DNA from: Orobanche coerulescens
Taxonomy: Eukaryota > Streptophyta > Magnoliopsida > Lamiales > Orobanchaceae
Length of the DNA stretch: 64,000 nucleotides
NCBI GenBank assembly: GCA_033398695.1
Contig: CM065805.1
Coordinates: forward strand, 167,563,787 to 167,627,786
Reading direction: 5' to 3'
Made by a program: the position numbers and the translations under genes. Under the pieces are notes generated by a model, which was not told the DNA's origin, did no database searches, and saw only the letters and a list, made by a program, of their open reading frames with translations. Position 1 is the stretch's first letter; the number at the start of each line of letters is the position of its first letter. Positions 1 through 11,788 of the stretch are shown here, piece by piece.

Positions 1-1378
1 ATCGGAAGTGTCGATGATTTGAAAAGATGTTTTCACAATGTTACTTTGGTAATAAACTGAACTTCAAGTATTTGACATTAATGTTAGAATATGTGAATGA
101 ACATGATAAACATATGATGATTTGTAACAAGAACATTAAAGTGATCAACAGGATAATTGATTTATTCAAGTAAATTTACGAATATTATTTATGTAATAAT
201 ACCGTTATCGTACGAATGTGTTGTTGAATGAATTACATTTCATTCAAGGTTGCTTGTTCACGTGAGTATTGTTAGACGAGGAGACCGTTCGTTTGACCAT
301 TCAAAGAAGGATTATTCATCTACGGAATTGAGGCAAGTTATCTTGCTTGGTTATAATGATGATTGAATTCTTGTGATTATTATGCATTTCGTGTGTATGA
401 AATGTTCTGATATTCTATGATTCGTGATATGGTGACATCCTTGATCGTATTGTCATGGTGTTGGGGATGATATACCCAAAATTACCGTCCTTGTTACCGT
501 TGGTCCTTTTGAGCTTTGTTGACACTTCGGTGAGTCGTTCGATTCCTTGATAAAGGTGTAATTCGTTGAGTTTCGTTGTCATGTTGTATCGTGACATCTC
601 TGGAGTCATATCTGCGTGACGATTGGTTATGTGTAGGATTTTTAGTCGGGCATTTGATGATCATGCGTGGATGTTTTCCGCATTTAGATCGTGCACACGA
701 GACGTAGTTCGTGAGGCTAATTAGGTACATCGTCCCACGTATATCCTGGATTCCGTATACGGGGTGGACATGTGCACGGACACATATCTGGATCGGGCGT
801 ACTGTGACGTCCGTCTTGAGCCATATTATATGGTCATTTGTATATTTGGTTATGTTCGACAGTTGGGACTGATTGTTTATACGCCTTCGGGGTATATTCA
901 GTAGTCGATGGTTTTCTTTGAGATCAGTATATATATGAATTGTATAATTTCATGAGAATTATTATCATGTATAGCTCACCCTGTGGTTTGGGGCGAAATA
1001 CTTGTATTTCAGGGCGAGGAAAGGGCAAGGCACATGAGGAGCACAATGGTGACGGAGGGTTTTGAAGGATGCTATTTCGGGGGGCCCGAGTCTTTTGATG
1101 TTCGGTTATGTATTATTGTGATTTTCATTTCATTTTGTGTCGGATGAATATACTATAATCTGTTAGGTATTGCCCATCGTCATATGGTCTGTACCGAATT
1201 TGGATCCTGTGTACGTTTGCTCGTATTAAAGACACGTATAACTTATACTCCACATCGGGGTTTTTATTGTGGTACGGTGCCACATTGTCAGGTTGTAAGT
1301 TTATATCGTGATATCGCCTGGTGGGTCCCGGTAGGGGGTCCACGGCACTGTAATAGCCACTATTTTCGGGCTGTTACA
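1..1378 (+). repeat. Tk1 5' LTR, 3' portion
   Basis: Bases 1-1378 match 8060-9436 almost base for base. The LTR ends in ...GGGCTGTTACA and is followed directly by the primer-binding site. About 1,550 bp of its 5' part, with the palindrome array and promoter, lie left of the window. Confidence 0.95.
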
Positions 1379-1383
1379 GAAGA

Positions 1384-1395
1384 TGGTATCAGAGT
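1384..1395 (+). other. Tk1 primer-binding site (initiator Met tRNA type)
   Basis: TGGTATCAGAGT lies five bases after the LTR end. It matches the common plant retroelement site TGGTATCAGAGC, complementary to the 3' end of initiator tRNA-Met, at all but the last base. Confidence 0.9.
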
Positions 1396-1785
1396 GTGTT
1401 TTTATTTTGAGTCATTGTAGAATCGAAATAGCATCAAGAAACCTTCGTGCCACGTGTAACCTGTGCAAGCGCCTGACCCGTCGAATACGGTATGTTCTCA
1501 TGAACCATAATTTGATTACTGGCATGATATTGACGACGTATTGGTCTCCTTACTTATCTTGGCATCTTGCTAATATGAGGTAAAATTCATCTGTTTGAGG
1601 AAAACCTAAACTAATTATGTGATTTGAATTGTTTTGACTTGATGTTGATATTGAGTGTGTAGCACCTGCGGTGCCAGGGATTCTTTACGAACTGCTATGT
1701 TGGATGTGAAATTCCCTGTTGCTATTAACTTAGCATGAATTATGCTTGATAAATTGAACTGTACTTGTGACTTGATTCTTTCAGT
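1396..1785 (+). other. Tk1 leader without gene
   Basis: Untranslated leader between the primer-binding site and the gag start. Short open frames in it have no recognisable protein. By position it should hold the RNA packaging signal, but nothing specific can be pointed to. Confidence 0.6.
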
Positions 1786-3762
1786 ATGGAAAGGAATCCG
1801 AGAGGCCGTGGCAGAGGGGGACGAGGCCGCGGAAGAGGCCGAATCCCGATACCACGAGCCAACAGACGCGCGAATGTGGAACAGAGTTCCGCAGGCAGTG
1901 ATTCGCCTTCTAGGGACCAATCACACAACACTGGAGAAAATGCACGTGTCGATCCTTACACCGTGATGCAGGGCATGATGGCCCAGATGACCCAAATGGG
2001 TCAGCTGATGGAAGCTATGCAGAGGAATACTACTGGGCAACAGCAGGGGCAACAGCCTCCGCCTATGGTGCCTGGCGGGATCGTGAGCCGGATTATTAGC
2101 GACATATCACGACAACGACCTCCGACTTTTGAAGGCTCATCTAAGCCTGCTGACATTGTACACTGGATAGAGCATTTGGAGAAACTGTTCGAGATGGTGG
2201 AGTGCCCAGAGGAAAATCGAGTTGCTGTGGCAGCCTACTACCTTAGTAAGAGTGCCCATACTTGGTGGCTTTCTGTGAGGCCTGCCGATGGCGTGAGTAC
2301 TTGGGAGGAATTCAAGAATCTTATGCTAGATCGTTACTATCCTGCACCCCTCCGTGAAGCCAAACTGTCCGAATTACTGAACCCCGATCCATCGGAAGAC
2401 GAGGATGTGTTATCGATTGCTGAAAAATTCCAAGCACTTCTCCCTTTTGCTACGTCAGTTGTCCGTTCGGAAGCTGATAAGATCAAATATTTCCTCAATA
2501 GGCCTAAACCCCGAATGAGGATGCAATTACTCAATCACCACTGTACGACCTTACCGGAGTTTATTGAGAAGGCTTTGGAGTATGAACTTACTGCGAAGGA
2601 GATTTCTAAGAAGCAGCCTCAGTTTCCAAACAAGAGATCCAGGAACCAGACCCAAGGAGACAGTAACCGGGGGATATTCAAGAAACCCCAACCTGTACCA
2701 AATCCTTCTGAACGGCCACCTATGGCACCGAAACCGACAGGAACGCACTCTCGGGCAATCAGCTCACCTGTCGTGTGTTATAACTGTGGGGACCAGGGGC
2801 ATATCAGCTCCAAGTGTCCGAAGCCGGCCGTTGCCTATCACACTTGCGGGAAGAACGGTCATCGTGCTCGCTATTGTCGGGGTGGACTCGGGCGTGCTCC
2901 AGTAGCATCTCTTGCTCCAGTACAGTCTTCTGTTCAGGAACGTGCTCCTTCGTCTGCTTCTTACCAGACTACTGGGGCGAACAAAGGGATGGGCTGTGGA
3001 AATCAAGCTGGTACACCTGCTTCCGGGGTTGCAAAACCCAGAGTCTACGAGATGAAGAAAGCCGATGATCCCGAAGCCAGCATGATTGCAGGTACTCTCG
3101 AGATCCACTCTCAGCCCGTTTGTGTTCTTTTTGATACTGGTGCTTCACACTCTTTTTTGTCTAGTTCTTGTTTGATTCGTTTGCATTTGAATCATGTTAC
3201 CGATTGTGAACCTTATGTAATTGGTCTACCCGATGGTAGAAGAATTATTGGGAGTCGTGAAGTACAAAACTGTCCGATTAGCATGAACAACCGTGAGTGG
3301 TTGTCCGACTTGATTGTGGTTGATTTACCTAAACATGATGTAATCTTGGGTATCGACTGGATGGATCGTCACGATGCCGTGCTTAGCATCCGTAAGCGAA
3401 TGGTGACCGTCACATCGGACGATGGCGTCGAGTGTATTTTTCGGGTTGATAATCCCAATCATTCTGGGAGAGTCATCAGCGCTATGAAGGCTGTGAGATT
3501 ACTGAACCAGGGATGCATTGGTTATTGGTGCTACATGACCAAGACAACTGACCGACCAGTCGAATTGGTTGATATTCCAGTAGTTCGAGACTATCCAGAT
3601 GTATTTCCAAAAGAGCTTCCAGGACTACCCCCACAGCAAGAGGTAGAATTCACCATTGAGTTGGAGCCAGGGACGTCCCCGCTTTCGAAAGCACCATATC
3701 GTATGGCCCCGACTGAGATGCAGGAGTTGAAAAGACAACTTGAGGAGTTAACTGAGAAATGA
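1786..3762 (+). pseudogene. Tk1 gag-protease and start of RT (stops at TGA)
   Basis: First 658 codons of the gag-pol frame. The start was chosen at the first ATG before an RG-rich N-terminus. Retrotrans_gag capsid domain at about residues 105-210. The zinc knuckle CYNCGDQGHISSKC is intact; a second one (HTCGKNGHRARYC) has Tyr in place of its first Cys. The aspartic protease has FDTGASHSF (D codon at 3133) and the downstream VILGIDWMDRHD strand. The frame then enters the RT N-terminus ([18 protein letters not shown]) and meets TGA at 3760-3762, after which the same frame continues in clear RT sequence. The stop is therefore a mutation inside pol, not the gag end. Gag forms the particle and the protease matures gag-pol; this copy would make only gag-PR. 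Confidence 0.93.
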
Positions 3763-5073
3763 TATGTTCGACCCAGTGCATCCCCTTGGGGAGCGCCGGT
3801 GTTATTCGTACGGAAAAAGGACGGATCGCTGCGTTTGTGTATTGATTACCGTGAGCTGAACAAAGTACCAATTAAGAACAAATATCCTTTACCTCGCATC
3901 GATGATCTATTGGATCAGCTCCATGGAGCCGCTGTATTTTCCAAGATCGACTTGAGATCCGGGTACCACCAATTGCAGATTCGAGAGTCTGACGTCCCGA
4001 AGACAGCTTTTCACACTCGCTATGGGCATTATGAGTTCGTTGTCATGCCATTCGGACTGACTAATGCACCCGCAGTATTCATGGAATTGATGAATCGAGT
4101 TTTTATTAATTATCTGGATCGTTTTGTAGTCGTTTTTATTGATGACATTCTGATCTACTCTCGTGATCGTGAGGAGGATGAGTGTCACCTCCGCCAGGTT
4201 CTCGATGCATTAAGGCGAGAACAACTCTATGGAAAATTTTTTAAGTGTGAATTCTGGATGTCTGAAGTTATTTTTCTGGGACATGTAATATCAGCAGATG
4301 GAGTAAGAGTAGACCCACAGAAGACAGAAGCTATCCGAGACTGGCTACCTCCGAAGAACGTGAAGGAAGTTCGTAGTTTTCTGGGTCTAGCAGGCTATTA
4401 CAGACGATTCGTGGAAGGATTTTCCAAAATTGCTCAACCGATGACTAATCTGTTGAGAAAAGATAAGAAGTACTTGTGGTCGGAAGCATGTCAGCAAAGT
4501 TTTGATGAACTCAAAAGTCGATTAATTTCAGCACCTGTTTTGGTACTACCTAGAGGAACGGAAGGATTCGTGGTATATAGCGATGCATCGAGACAGGGCC
4601 TTGGCTGCGTATTAATGCAGGACGGGAAAGTGATCGCCTATGCGTCCAGACAGTTGCGTCCTTACGAGGTCAACTACCCGACTCATGATTTGGAGTTAGC
4701 AGCCGTAGTGTTTGCCTTAAAAATCTGGCGCCACTATCTGTATGGAGTTACCTGCCGGATTTTTACGGACCACAAGAGCCTGAAGTATATTTTTACCCAA
4801 AAGGAGTTGAATATGAGACAAAGGAGGTGGTTAGAGCTAATCAAAGACTATGATATCGAGATCCTTTATCATCCAGGCAAGGCAAACGTGGTTGCCGATG
4901 CCTTGAGCCGCAAGACGGTGCAGGAGCAGATACTGGCTCTTTTGACTGCCCAGAAGGAGTTGCAATTAGAGTTCATGAGACCAGAGATTGAGGTCTGGTT
5001 ACAACGCATTCAGGGACAACTGTGCACGCTTGATATTTCATCATCCCTTGATGAGACGATCAGGACGAAATAG
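3763..5073 (+). pseudogene. Tk1 reverse transcriptase-RNase H (ends at in-frame TAG)
   Basis: Same frame as gag. RT motifs: [13 protein letters not shown], the [12 protein letters not shown] block, [12 protein letters not shown] and the catalytic FIDDILIY (Asp codons at 4141-4146). RNase H follows with [34 protein letters not shown] and [11 protein letters not shown], then the connection [14 protein letters not shown]. All catalytic motifs are preserved. The frame ends at TAG (5071-5073), directly followed in the same frame by integrase, so this is a second nonsense mutation. RT/RH copies the element RNA in cytoplasmic particles. Confidence 0.93.
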
Positions 5074-5976
5074 ATGACGAACCCATTCTTATCCAGAGTT
5101 CGAGGAGAAATCGATCTAGGGAAGGCTCCTGGATTTGTGGTTCACGAGGATAGACTGATACGCTTTAAAAACCGAGTATGTGTAACAGCAGACGAAGAGT
5201 TGAGGAATACTATTCTGAAGGAGGCTCATGCTACCCCGTATTCCATACACCCGGGATCGAACAAAATGTATAAGGATTTGAAGCTGTATTATTGGTGGGG
5301 TAACATGAAACGGGAGGTTGCCGAATTCGTTTCGAAATGTTTGACCTGTCAGCAGGTCAAGATTGAGCATCAACGACCAGCTGGCATGATGAAACCGCTT
5401 CCGATTCCCGAGTGGAAGTGGGAAGACATATCAATGGATTTTATTACTATCTTGCCGACGAGCCGTCGAGGCATGAATACGATTTGGGTGATTGTGGATC
5501 GATTGACTAAATCAGCCCACTTCTTGGAGATCAAGGATACTTGGGGCCCTGAGAGATTGGCCCAATTATTCATCAAAGAGATTGTGAGACTGCATGGCAC
5601 CCATAAGAGTATTGTATCAGATCGGGACGGACGGTTCGTGTCGCACTTCTGGAAGGCGGTTCATCTTGCTATGGGTACACAGTTGAACTTCAGTACGGCT
5701 TTTCATCCTCAGACCGACGGTCGGTCTGAGAGGACTATTCAAACTCTAGAGGATATGTTGAGGGCATGTGCTCTCGATTGGAAGCCCGACTGGGAAGCCC
5801 AACTACCGTTGGTAGAATTCACATATAATAATAGCTGGCATGCCTCGATCATGATGGCACCTTATGAGGCATTGTATGGTCGTCGTTGTAGGTCCCCTTT
5901 GTCTTTGGGACGATTTGTGCGAATCTATTGGTACGAACCCGATATGTTATTGGCGGCCGCGAGAAGATTTCCCTGA
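5074..5976 (+). pseudogene. Tk1 integrase, zinc-binding and catalytic core
   Basis: Continues the gag-pol frame after the TAG. The HHCC domain has its His residues in EAHATPYSIHPGSNKMY and its Cys pair in KCLTCQQVK. The catalytic core has MDFITILPTSRRGMNTIW, VSDRDGRFVSHFW and HPQTDGRSERTIQ, the last holding the catalytic Glu, so the D,D,E set looks intact. Near 5955-5962 one base is missing and this frame runs out at TGA (5974-5976), while the integrase C-terminus continues in the next frame. The domain inserts the cDNA into the genome. Confidence 0.92.
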
Positions 5977-6476
5977 TCAAGAGTCGTCTATTAACGGCCC
6001 AAAGCCGCCAGAAATCATATGCAGATAATCGTCGACGACCACTCGAGTTTGAGGTTGGTGACCATGTACTAGTCAAAGTATCTCCTACTAGAGGTGTTTT
6101 CCGATTCAGGAAGAGAGGCAAGTTGAGCCCAAGGTATATTGGTCCGTTTGAGATCCTGGAACGAGTAGGCGACCTAGCCTATCGTTTAGCATTACCACCA
6201 GCTTTGAGCCGGATTCACAACGTATTCCATGTATCTCAGTTGAGGAAGTATGTTGCTAACCCAAGCCACATTATTCAATTCGACGAGGTCGAAATAGCCG
6301 ATGACCATTCGTATGAAGAACTGCCTGTGCAGATACTTGAGAGAAGAATTAAACAGCTGAGGAACAAGGCGATTCCCTTATTAAAAATTCAGTGGTCGAG
6401 ACATGGAGTCGAGGAAGCTACGTGGGAGACTGAAGATAGCATGCGAGAGAAATACCCTGAGATGTTTACCCCTTAG
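5928..6476 (+). pseudogene. Tk1 integrase C-terminus and chromodomain
   Basis: Frame-shifted continuation of pol. The real pol part begins at about 5960; the upstream ATG at 5928 is not a biological start. It holds the integrase C-terminal GPY/F-like region (GKLSPRYIGPFEILERVG) and the linker HNVFHVSQLRKYV, then the chromodomain at about 6325-6465 (LERRIKQLRNKAIPLLKIQW, SRHGVEEATWETED). In chromoviruses this module targets integration to chromatin carrying particular histone marks. It ends with TAG at 6474-6476, just upstream of the polypurine tract. Confidence 0.92.
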
Positions 6477-6495
6477 TTTCGGGGATGAAACTCCT

Positions 6496-6511
6496 TTTAA
6501 GGGGGGGAGTA
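6496..6511 (+). other. Tk1 polypurine tract
   Basis: TTTAAGGGGGGGAGTA immediately before the 3' LTR (TGTAATACCC). This is the plus-strand DNA primer site. The same tract occurs in Tk3 (49311-49326) and, shortened, in Tk4 (61879-61890). Confidence 0.9.
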
Positions 6512-6689
6512 TGTAATACCCTCGCCTTTACTATTGTATTTTCTGATTTAAACCAAGTATCTTCGCACCATATCTGTATTGTTATAGCATATATATCGAC
6601 GAATTATGTTAAGTTGGAATCATGGTCATTCATACTATATTAATTGTTGGGTGATATTGGGAGAATTCCATTTATGCTTGTTATAGCAC

Positions 6690-7017
6690 TTAACGTACGT
6701 TAACCTACCTTCTTAACGTACGCTATGTACGTCGCCTTACGTACGTAACATCCATATGTTAACGTACGTAATGCGGGAGATCCACCAGCAGTCCGCCTTT
6801 CGGCGGGTGGGGCCGAGCGGGGGTAGGTGGTCGGGAGTCGATCGCGACAGCCAAGTCAACGGCTATTACGTACGTAATAGCTATATAGTTACGTACGTAA
6901 CGATTTGCGTGTTTTGAGGCAGAAAGATCTGATAAAATTGGTTACGTATGTAATAATCATAAGATTACGTACGTAAGGACTGTAACGTACGTTAACACCT
7001 TTCTTTAACGTACGTAA
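6690..7017 (+). repeat. ACGTACGT palindrome array in Tk1 U3
   Basis: At least eight copies of TTACGTACGTAA, TTAACGTACGTTAA and near variants, for example at 6690-6703, 6737-6748, 6759-6771, 6866-6877 and 6889-6900, then through 6941-7017. Each is self-complementary. A GC-rich spacer at 6776-6860 lacks the motif. Confidence 0.9.
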
Positions 7018-7031
7018 CGCCGAGTTCAGGT

Positions 7032-7041
7032 CATAAAAATA
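7032..7041 (+). promoter_or_regulatory. Probable Tk1 LTR TATA box
   Basis: CATAAAAATA lies about 15 bases after the last palindrome, inside a short inverted repeat (GTCATA...TATGAC, 7030-7045). Its position relative to the array matches the clearer TATA boxes of Tk2 and Tk3. Confidence 0.5.
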
Positions 7042-9436
7042 TGACTTGCCATTCATTTCCTGCTCGACCCATTCAACCTCCCAATTGAGAAAAATGATTC
7101 CCTTCCCTTCCAACTCCGTTTCTAGCCCTTCTAACTTGTGTTGGAGCTTCAGCACTTGATTGGTGACTTGGAGAGTTAGATATTGAAGTGTATCCCTTGA
7201 AGTGTTGGTGTTGTTCTTCATTTTGAGGTTGGTCTTTCTTTAACTCATATCAAATCCATGCTTATGATGATGTTAGTAGATAAATACTTCACATAATGTT
7301 AGTTTAAGCTAGTGTAAACATGATAAGTTAATTGAATCATGCTCAAACTAAGTGAAGATTAACATTAAGGATATTAGTGTTACTTCTTGATGTAAATAAC
7401 TTCATAATGTGATTGTGTTGATAATGATATACATAAAACCTGATGTATAGTATGATAATCGGAAGTTGATTATAGTCTCAACACTAGGAACATGTTAGGG
7501 ATGAAATCCTTAATGATTAAAGGTGAGAAATGTTAAACTTGTCTTGAACATTCAATTGATTCTTGAAGGTAATATGGAACCATAATTTTGGCCTCTAAAA
7601 CCAACACTTTGTTAATAAATTATTGGAAGAATTATGTTAACCCTTTAAAGATGATCTTCACAAGATGGGATGGAGTTACTTTTAGAATTTTAAGTATCCA
7701 ATGATATCACTAGGCTTGTAATAAATTCTTCAAAAGTAAAACAATAGATTTTGATAGAAGGAAGTTGTAATCTTCATATGATCAAGTTAATCGAGTTCGT
7801 TGATAGCTTAAAAGGGTGTTAAATGCTACATTAATATGTTATAATGTTCTTAAGAGGATTGTAGTGAATATGGTGATACAAATGCGGTAGATGAGTAGCC
7901 GAATTCCATTTCATTAATCCGTGTATGTTAAGAGACGTAAATTAAGATGATGTTCTTAGTGCACTAAAAACTTGAGCTTATGCTTCATATAGGAATCAGT
8001 TTGTAATGTAATTATTGGTAAAATAATGAAGAACGTAATTAACACAAACTTATATCGTAATCGGAAGTGTCGATGATTTGAAAAGATGTTTTCACAATGT
8101 TACTTTGGTAATAAACTGAACTTCAAGTATTTGACATTAATGTTAGAATATGTGAATGAACATGATAAACATATGATGATTTGTAACAAGAACATTAAAG
8201 TGATCAACAGGATAATTGATTTATTCAAGTAAATTTACGAATATTATTTATGTAATAATACCGTTATCGTACGAATGTGTTGTTGAATGAATTACATTTC
8301 ATTCAAGGTTGCTTGTTCACGTGAGTATTGTTAGACGAGGATACCGTTCGTTTGACCATTCAAAGAAGGATTATTCATCTACGGAATTGAGGGAAGTTAT
8401 CTTGCTTGGTTATAATGATGATTGAATTCTTGTGATTATTATGCGTTTCGTGTGTATGAAATGTTCTGATATTCTATGATTAGTGATATGGTGACACCCT
8501 TGATCGTATTGTCATGGTGTTGGGGATGATATACCCGAAATTACCGTCCTTGTTACCGCTGGTCCTTTTGAGCTTTGTTGACACTTCGGTGAGTCGTTCG
8601 ATTCCTTGATAAAGGTGTAATTCGTTGAGTTTCGTTGTCATGTTGTATCGTGACATCTCTGGAGTCATATCTGCGTGCCGATTGGTTATGTATAGGATTT
8701 TTAGCCGGGCACTTGATGATCATGCGTGGATGTTTTCCGCATTTAGATCGTGCACACGAGACGTAGTTCGTGAGGCTAATTAGGTACACCGTCCCACGTA
8801 TATCCTGGATTCTGTATACGGGGTGGACATGTGCACGGACACATATCCGGATCGGGCGTACTGTGACGTCCGTCTTGAGCCATATTATATGGTCATTTGT
8901 ATATTTGGTTATGTTCGACAGTTGGGACTGATTGTTTATACGCCTTCGGGGTATATTCAGTAGTCGATGGTTTTCTTTGAGATCAGTATATATATGAATT
9001 GTATAATGTCATGAGAATTATTATCATGTATAGCTGACCCTATGGTTTGGGGCGAAATACTTGTATTTCAGGGCGAGGAAAGGGCAAGGCACAAGAGGAG
9101 CACAATGGTGACGGAGGGTTTTGAAGGATGCTATTTCGGGGGGCCCGAGTCTTTTGATGTTCGGTTATGTATTATTGTGATTTTCATTTTATTTTGTGTC
9201 GGATGAATGTACTATAATCTGTTAGGTATTGCCCATCGTCATATGGTCTGTACCGAATTTGGATCCTGTGTACGTTTGCTCGTATTAAAGACATGTATAA
9301 CTTATACTCCACATCGGGGTTTTATTGTGGTACGGTGCCACATTGTCAGGTTGTAAGTTTATATCGTGATATCGCCTGGTGGGTCCCGGTAGGGAGTCCA
9401 CGGCACTGTAATAGCCACTGTTTTCGGGCTGTTACA

Positions 9437-10389
9437 TTATTGATTGATCATTGTTATTGATCGTATGAGCATTCGTACTGTACGTCGATATTTCAGGACT
9501 TGTTATCATTGTTTTGTGGTAGTTGATCTACAGATATATCGTGTATATTTGGTTTTATCCAAATTGAGATTTGACGGTGCAATCCGACGGACAGGATTTG
9601 GCACGAATGGATTATTTCCCGCATTTAAGTTATGATGATGTTTTTGAGGATTTGAGTATTGTTTGTATACAGTACATATGATTGTTGTTGAGTTCATTTC
9701 GTCATTTGAGAATGCGAAATGTGGATTATGGTAAGGATTGCTTTGGATTGGTAAGGTTATGACGGTAAGATTACATTGGTAGTATTCGTACAGTATTATT
9801 ACATTGGTATGTAATTATTTATGATGATGTGATCGATATCATTATTGAGTATTGTGGCTGACCCCGTCGTGGGCTTTATTTTTATGTACTCGGAGATCGA
9901 GATAGTAACGGTCGTTAAGTGATGAGCTTCCCGGGTAATTATTTTTGAGAATCGACTATTCTTTTCTGGTTGTTTTATTCCGCTGCAATTGTGTATTTTT
10001 GAACTGTGTTTTTATCCGCTGCGTGTGTATTTCGAAATGGCTTTCTGGTATTTTTACCAACTCGTGTGTATTTCAAATAGCCTTTTCGGCATTTTGCGAA
10101 CTTGGGTTATTTCGTTGAACCTTTTCCCCAACTATTTTATCGGTACGTATAAGTGGTGGCTTAACGTACATTTTGAAACTGTCGAGATTTGGCATTTCGC
10201 CTTGTATTTTCAACTGGTATTTTGTGACGGTATTTGAGAACTATATTTTTGAAAATATTTGAGTCTTTAAAATATTACTGTCGTCGGCCTTTTGGCATTT
10301 TTAATGTTTTTGAAATGGTTTTTAGCCTAGTGGGTTCTGGCGCGGGACCCACAGCGCTGTAATATCCCGGATGGTTTTGGGGTGTTACA
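9437..10389 (+). repeat. 3' part of another Tekay-like LTR, target of Tk1
   Basis: Ends GGTTTTGGGGTGTTACA, preceded by a GTGGGTTCTGGCGCGGGACC stretch, the same layout as the ends of the Tk LTRs (GTGGGTCCCGG...GGTCCACGGCACTGTAAT). It also has GCTGACCCCGTCGTGGG as in the other LTRs. Tk1 inserted in it, so its 5' part must lie left of Tk1. It ends exactly where Cop1 coding sequence resumes. No gene was seen in it. Confidence 0.8.
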
Positions 10390-11480
10390 GTTTCATCATG
10401 CACATCAGCATTATTATGATTATCGAGATCAGTTTTAGTTTGCACATTATCCGTATTATTTAAAAAAATGTGCAGCTCCACCTTATTTGGAGCAGGGGGG
10501 TTTTCTGGATCTGGTAAAAGGAAAGGAAATTCATTATCATTGAAATCAATATCTCGACTAATAATCGTTTTGAAACCGGGTTGGCCTTTAACCAAACCCT
10601 ATAGCCTTTTACCCCTTTTGCGTACCACAAGAACACACATCTCACTGAACGAGGCTCAAGCTTATCATTTCTTTGATGCACATAAGTAAAGCAGTCAAAT
10701 ACATGAAGATTTGAAAATCAATAGATCGACCAAACCATACGCACTCAGGATAATTACCATTCAACGGCACAGATGGAGATCTATTAATCAAATAAGCAGC
10801 AATTAGTAAAGCCTCACCCCAGAACCTTTTTGAAAGGCCAGACATAGCCAACATGCTTTTGACCCTTTCGGGCAAAGTTCTATTCATCCGTTCAGCCACC
10901 CCATTCTGTTGGGGCGTATAAGGAACAGACTTATGTCTCCGAATACCAGATTGAGCACAAAGCTCATCAAACAATTGATTGCAAAACTCAAGGCCATTGT
11001 CGGTCCTTAAGATTTCAATTTTCTTTCCAGTTTGATTTTCAATCAAGGTTTTCCAATTTTTAAATTTGTCAAAAACATCTGATTTGTTTTTCAGAAGGAA
11101 CATAAAGACATTTCTAGAGTAATCATCAATCACAGATAAAAAATATCAATTTCCACCGTGTGTGGGTTCACTAGATGGCCCCCACACATCAGCATGCAGA
11201 TAATGCATAGTATCATAACAAGTAGGAGATCTAGGGGAATGAGGATTAGGAAACATTACACGATGTTATTTACCTACCACACAGGAGTCAAAAAATGGTA
11301 CACAAGATAATTTATCTTTCCCAAAACAGCACTGTTTTTGCAAAATATCTAATTCCTTATTACTTAAATGACCTAGACGTTTATGCCACAAATCAGTTAG
11401 GTCAACATAGACTGCATTCACAAAAGAATCATATTTTGTAATTTTCACATAGAGGTTATTCTGTTTTATAGCATTGAAAA
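10390..11480 (-). pseudogene. Cop1 integrase (pre-integrase, core, start of C-terminus)
   Basis: GAG-pre-integrase domain with DLWHKRLGHLSNKEL at 11266-11448. The core follows from 11133 leftwards: IDDYSRNVFMFLL, RTDNGLEFCN and YTPQQNGVAERMN, the last holding the catalytic Glu. Then comes the Copia-specific extension LEPRSVRCVFL...KGYRVW, which runs into the Tekay LTR junction at 10390. A stop lies near 11266 and another near 11135, so the protein is broken. RT and RNase H are not in the window. Confidence 0.9.
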
Positions 11481-11788
11481 CGCAAGTTTTCTTTTAAGAT
11501 TTTCATAACTCCATTGCCCCAATTGCCTTCATAACCCTCATCATCAAGGGTACCACAAGAAATAAGGTTGTGACAGAGATCAGGAATATGCCTCACATTC
11601 TTTAAAGTTAACAAATAACTGGTGTCACATTTTATCTTGATATCTCCTATACCAAACACTTGACATCTTTTCTCATTTGCCATAGAGACAGACCAGTTGG
11701 TCACTTCTCTATACTCAGAAAACAGTCTTTTAAAAGGCGACATGTGAAACGTACAAGCTGAATCTACAAGCCACTCATTTTCACACAA
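11456..11788 (-). pseudogene. Cop1 aspartic protease
   Basis: The Copia protease motif appears as WLVDSACTFHMSP, with Ala-Cys where many families have Gly-Ala, a variant seen in plant Copia elements. NVRHIPDLCHNLISCGTLDD is the usual downstream block. The frame shifts by one base at about 11480-11490 before the pre-integrase domain. Confidence 0.85.

Larger units (their letters stand above)
1..9436 (+). mobile_element. Tk1: Ty3/Gypsy chromovirus (Tekay-like), left end outside window
   Basis: Order seen: 3' part of the 5' LTR, primer-binding site, gag, protease, RT, RNase H, integrase, chromodomain, polypurine tract, complete 3' LTR. Protease-RT-RH-IN order with a C-terminal chromodomain is diagnostic of Ty3/Gypsy chromoviruses; long LTRs and the protein sequence fit the Tekay/Del clade (clade placement is inference). 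The visible 1,378 bp of the 5' LTR and the matching part of the 3' LTR differ by about 23 substitutions and one single-base indel by eye, so the insertion is fairly young. The polyprotein nevertheless has two nonsense codons and one frameshift. Its 3' flank is another Tekay-like LTR (9437-10389), so it is a nested insertion; the 5' flank and TSD cannot be checked. Confidence 0.95.
6512..9436 (+). repeat. Tk1 3' LTR (2,925 bp)
   Basis: Starts TGTAATACCC and ends GGGCTGTTACA. U3 holds an array of ACGTACGT palindromes followed by a TATA-like site; about 7050-9436 is probably R-U5. No convincing protein is coded. At 8690-8780 it carries the block conserved in all Tekay LTRs of the window (TTTTTAG..GGGCAC..CGTGCACACG..GTGAGGCTAATTAGGTACA). 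Confidence 0.95.

Noticed and set aside
1384..1395. tRNA gene suggested by the tRNA-like match
   Set aside because: Only the short primer-binding complement is present; no cloverleaf or A/B boxes. The same holds at 13140, 44512, 52608 and 57366.
10275..10595. Minus-strand frame crossing 10389
   Set aside because: It joins Cop1 integrase sequence to the antisense of the inserted Tekay LTR; only the part above 10390 is Cop1.
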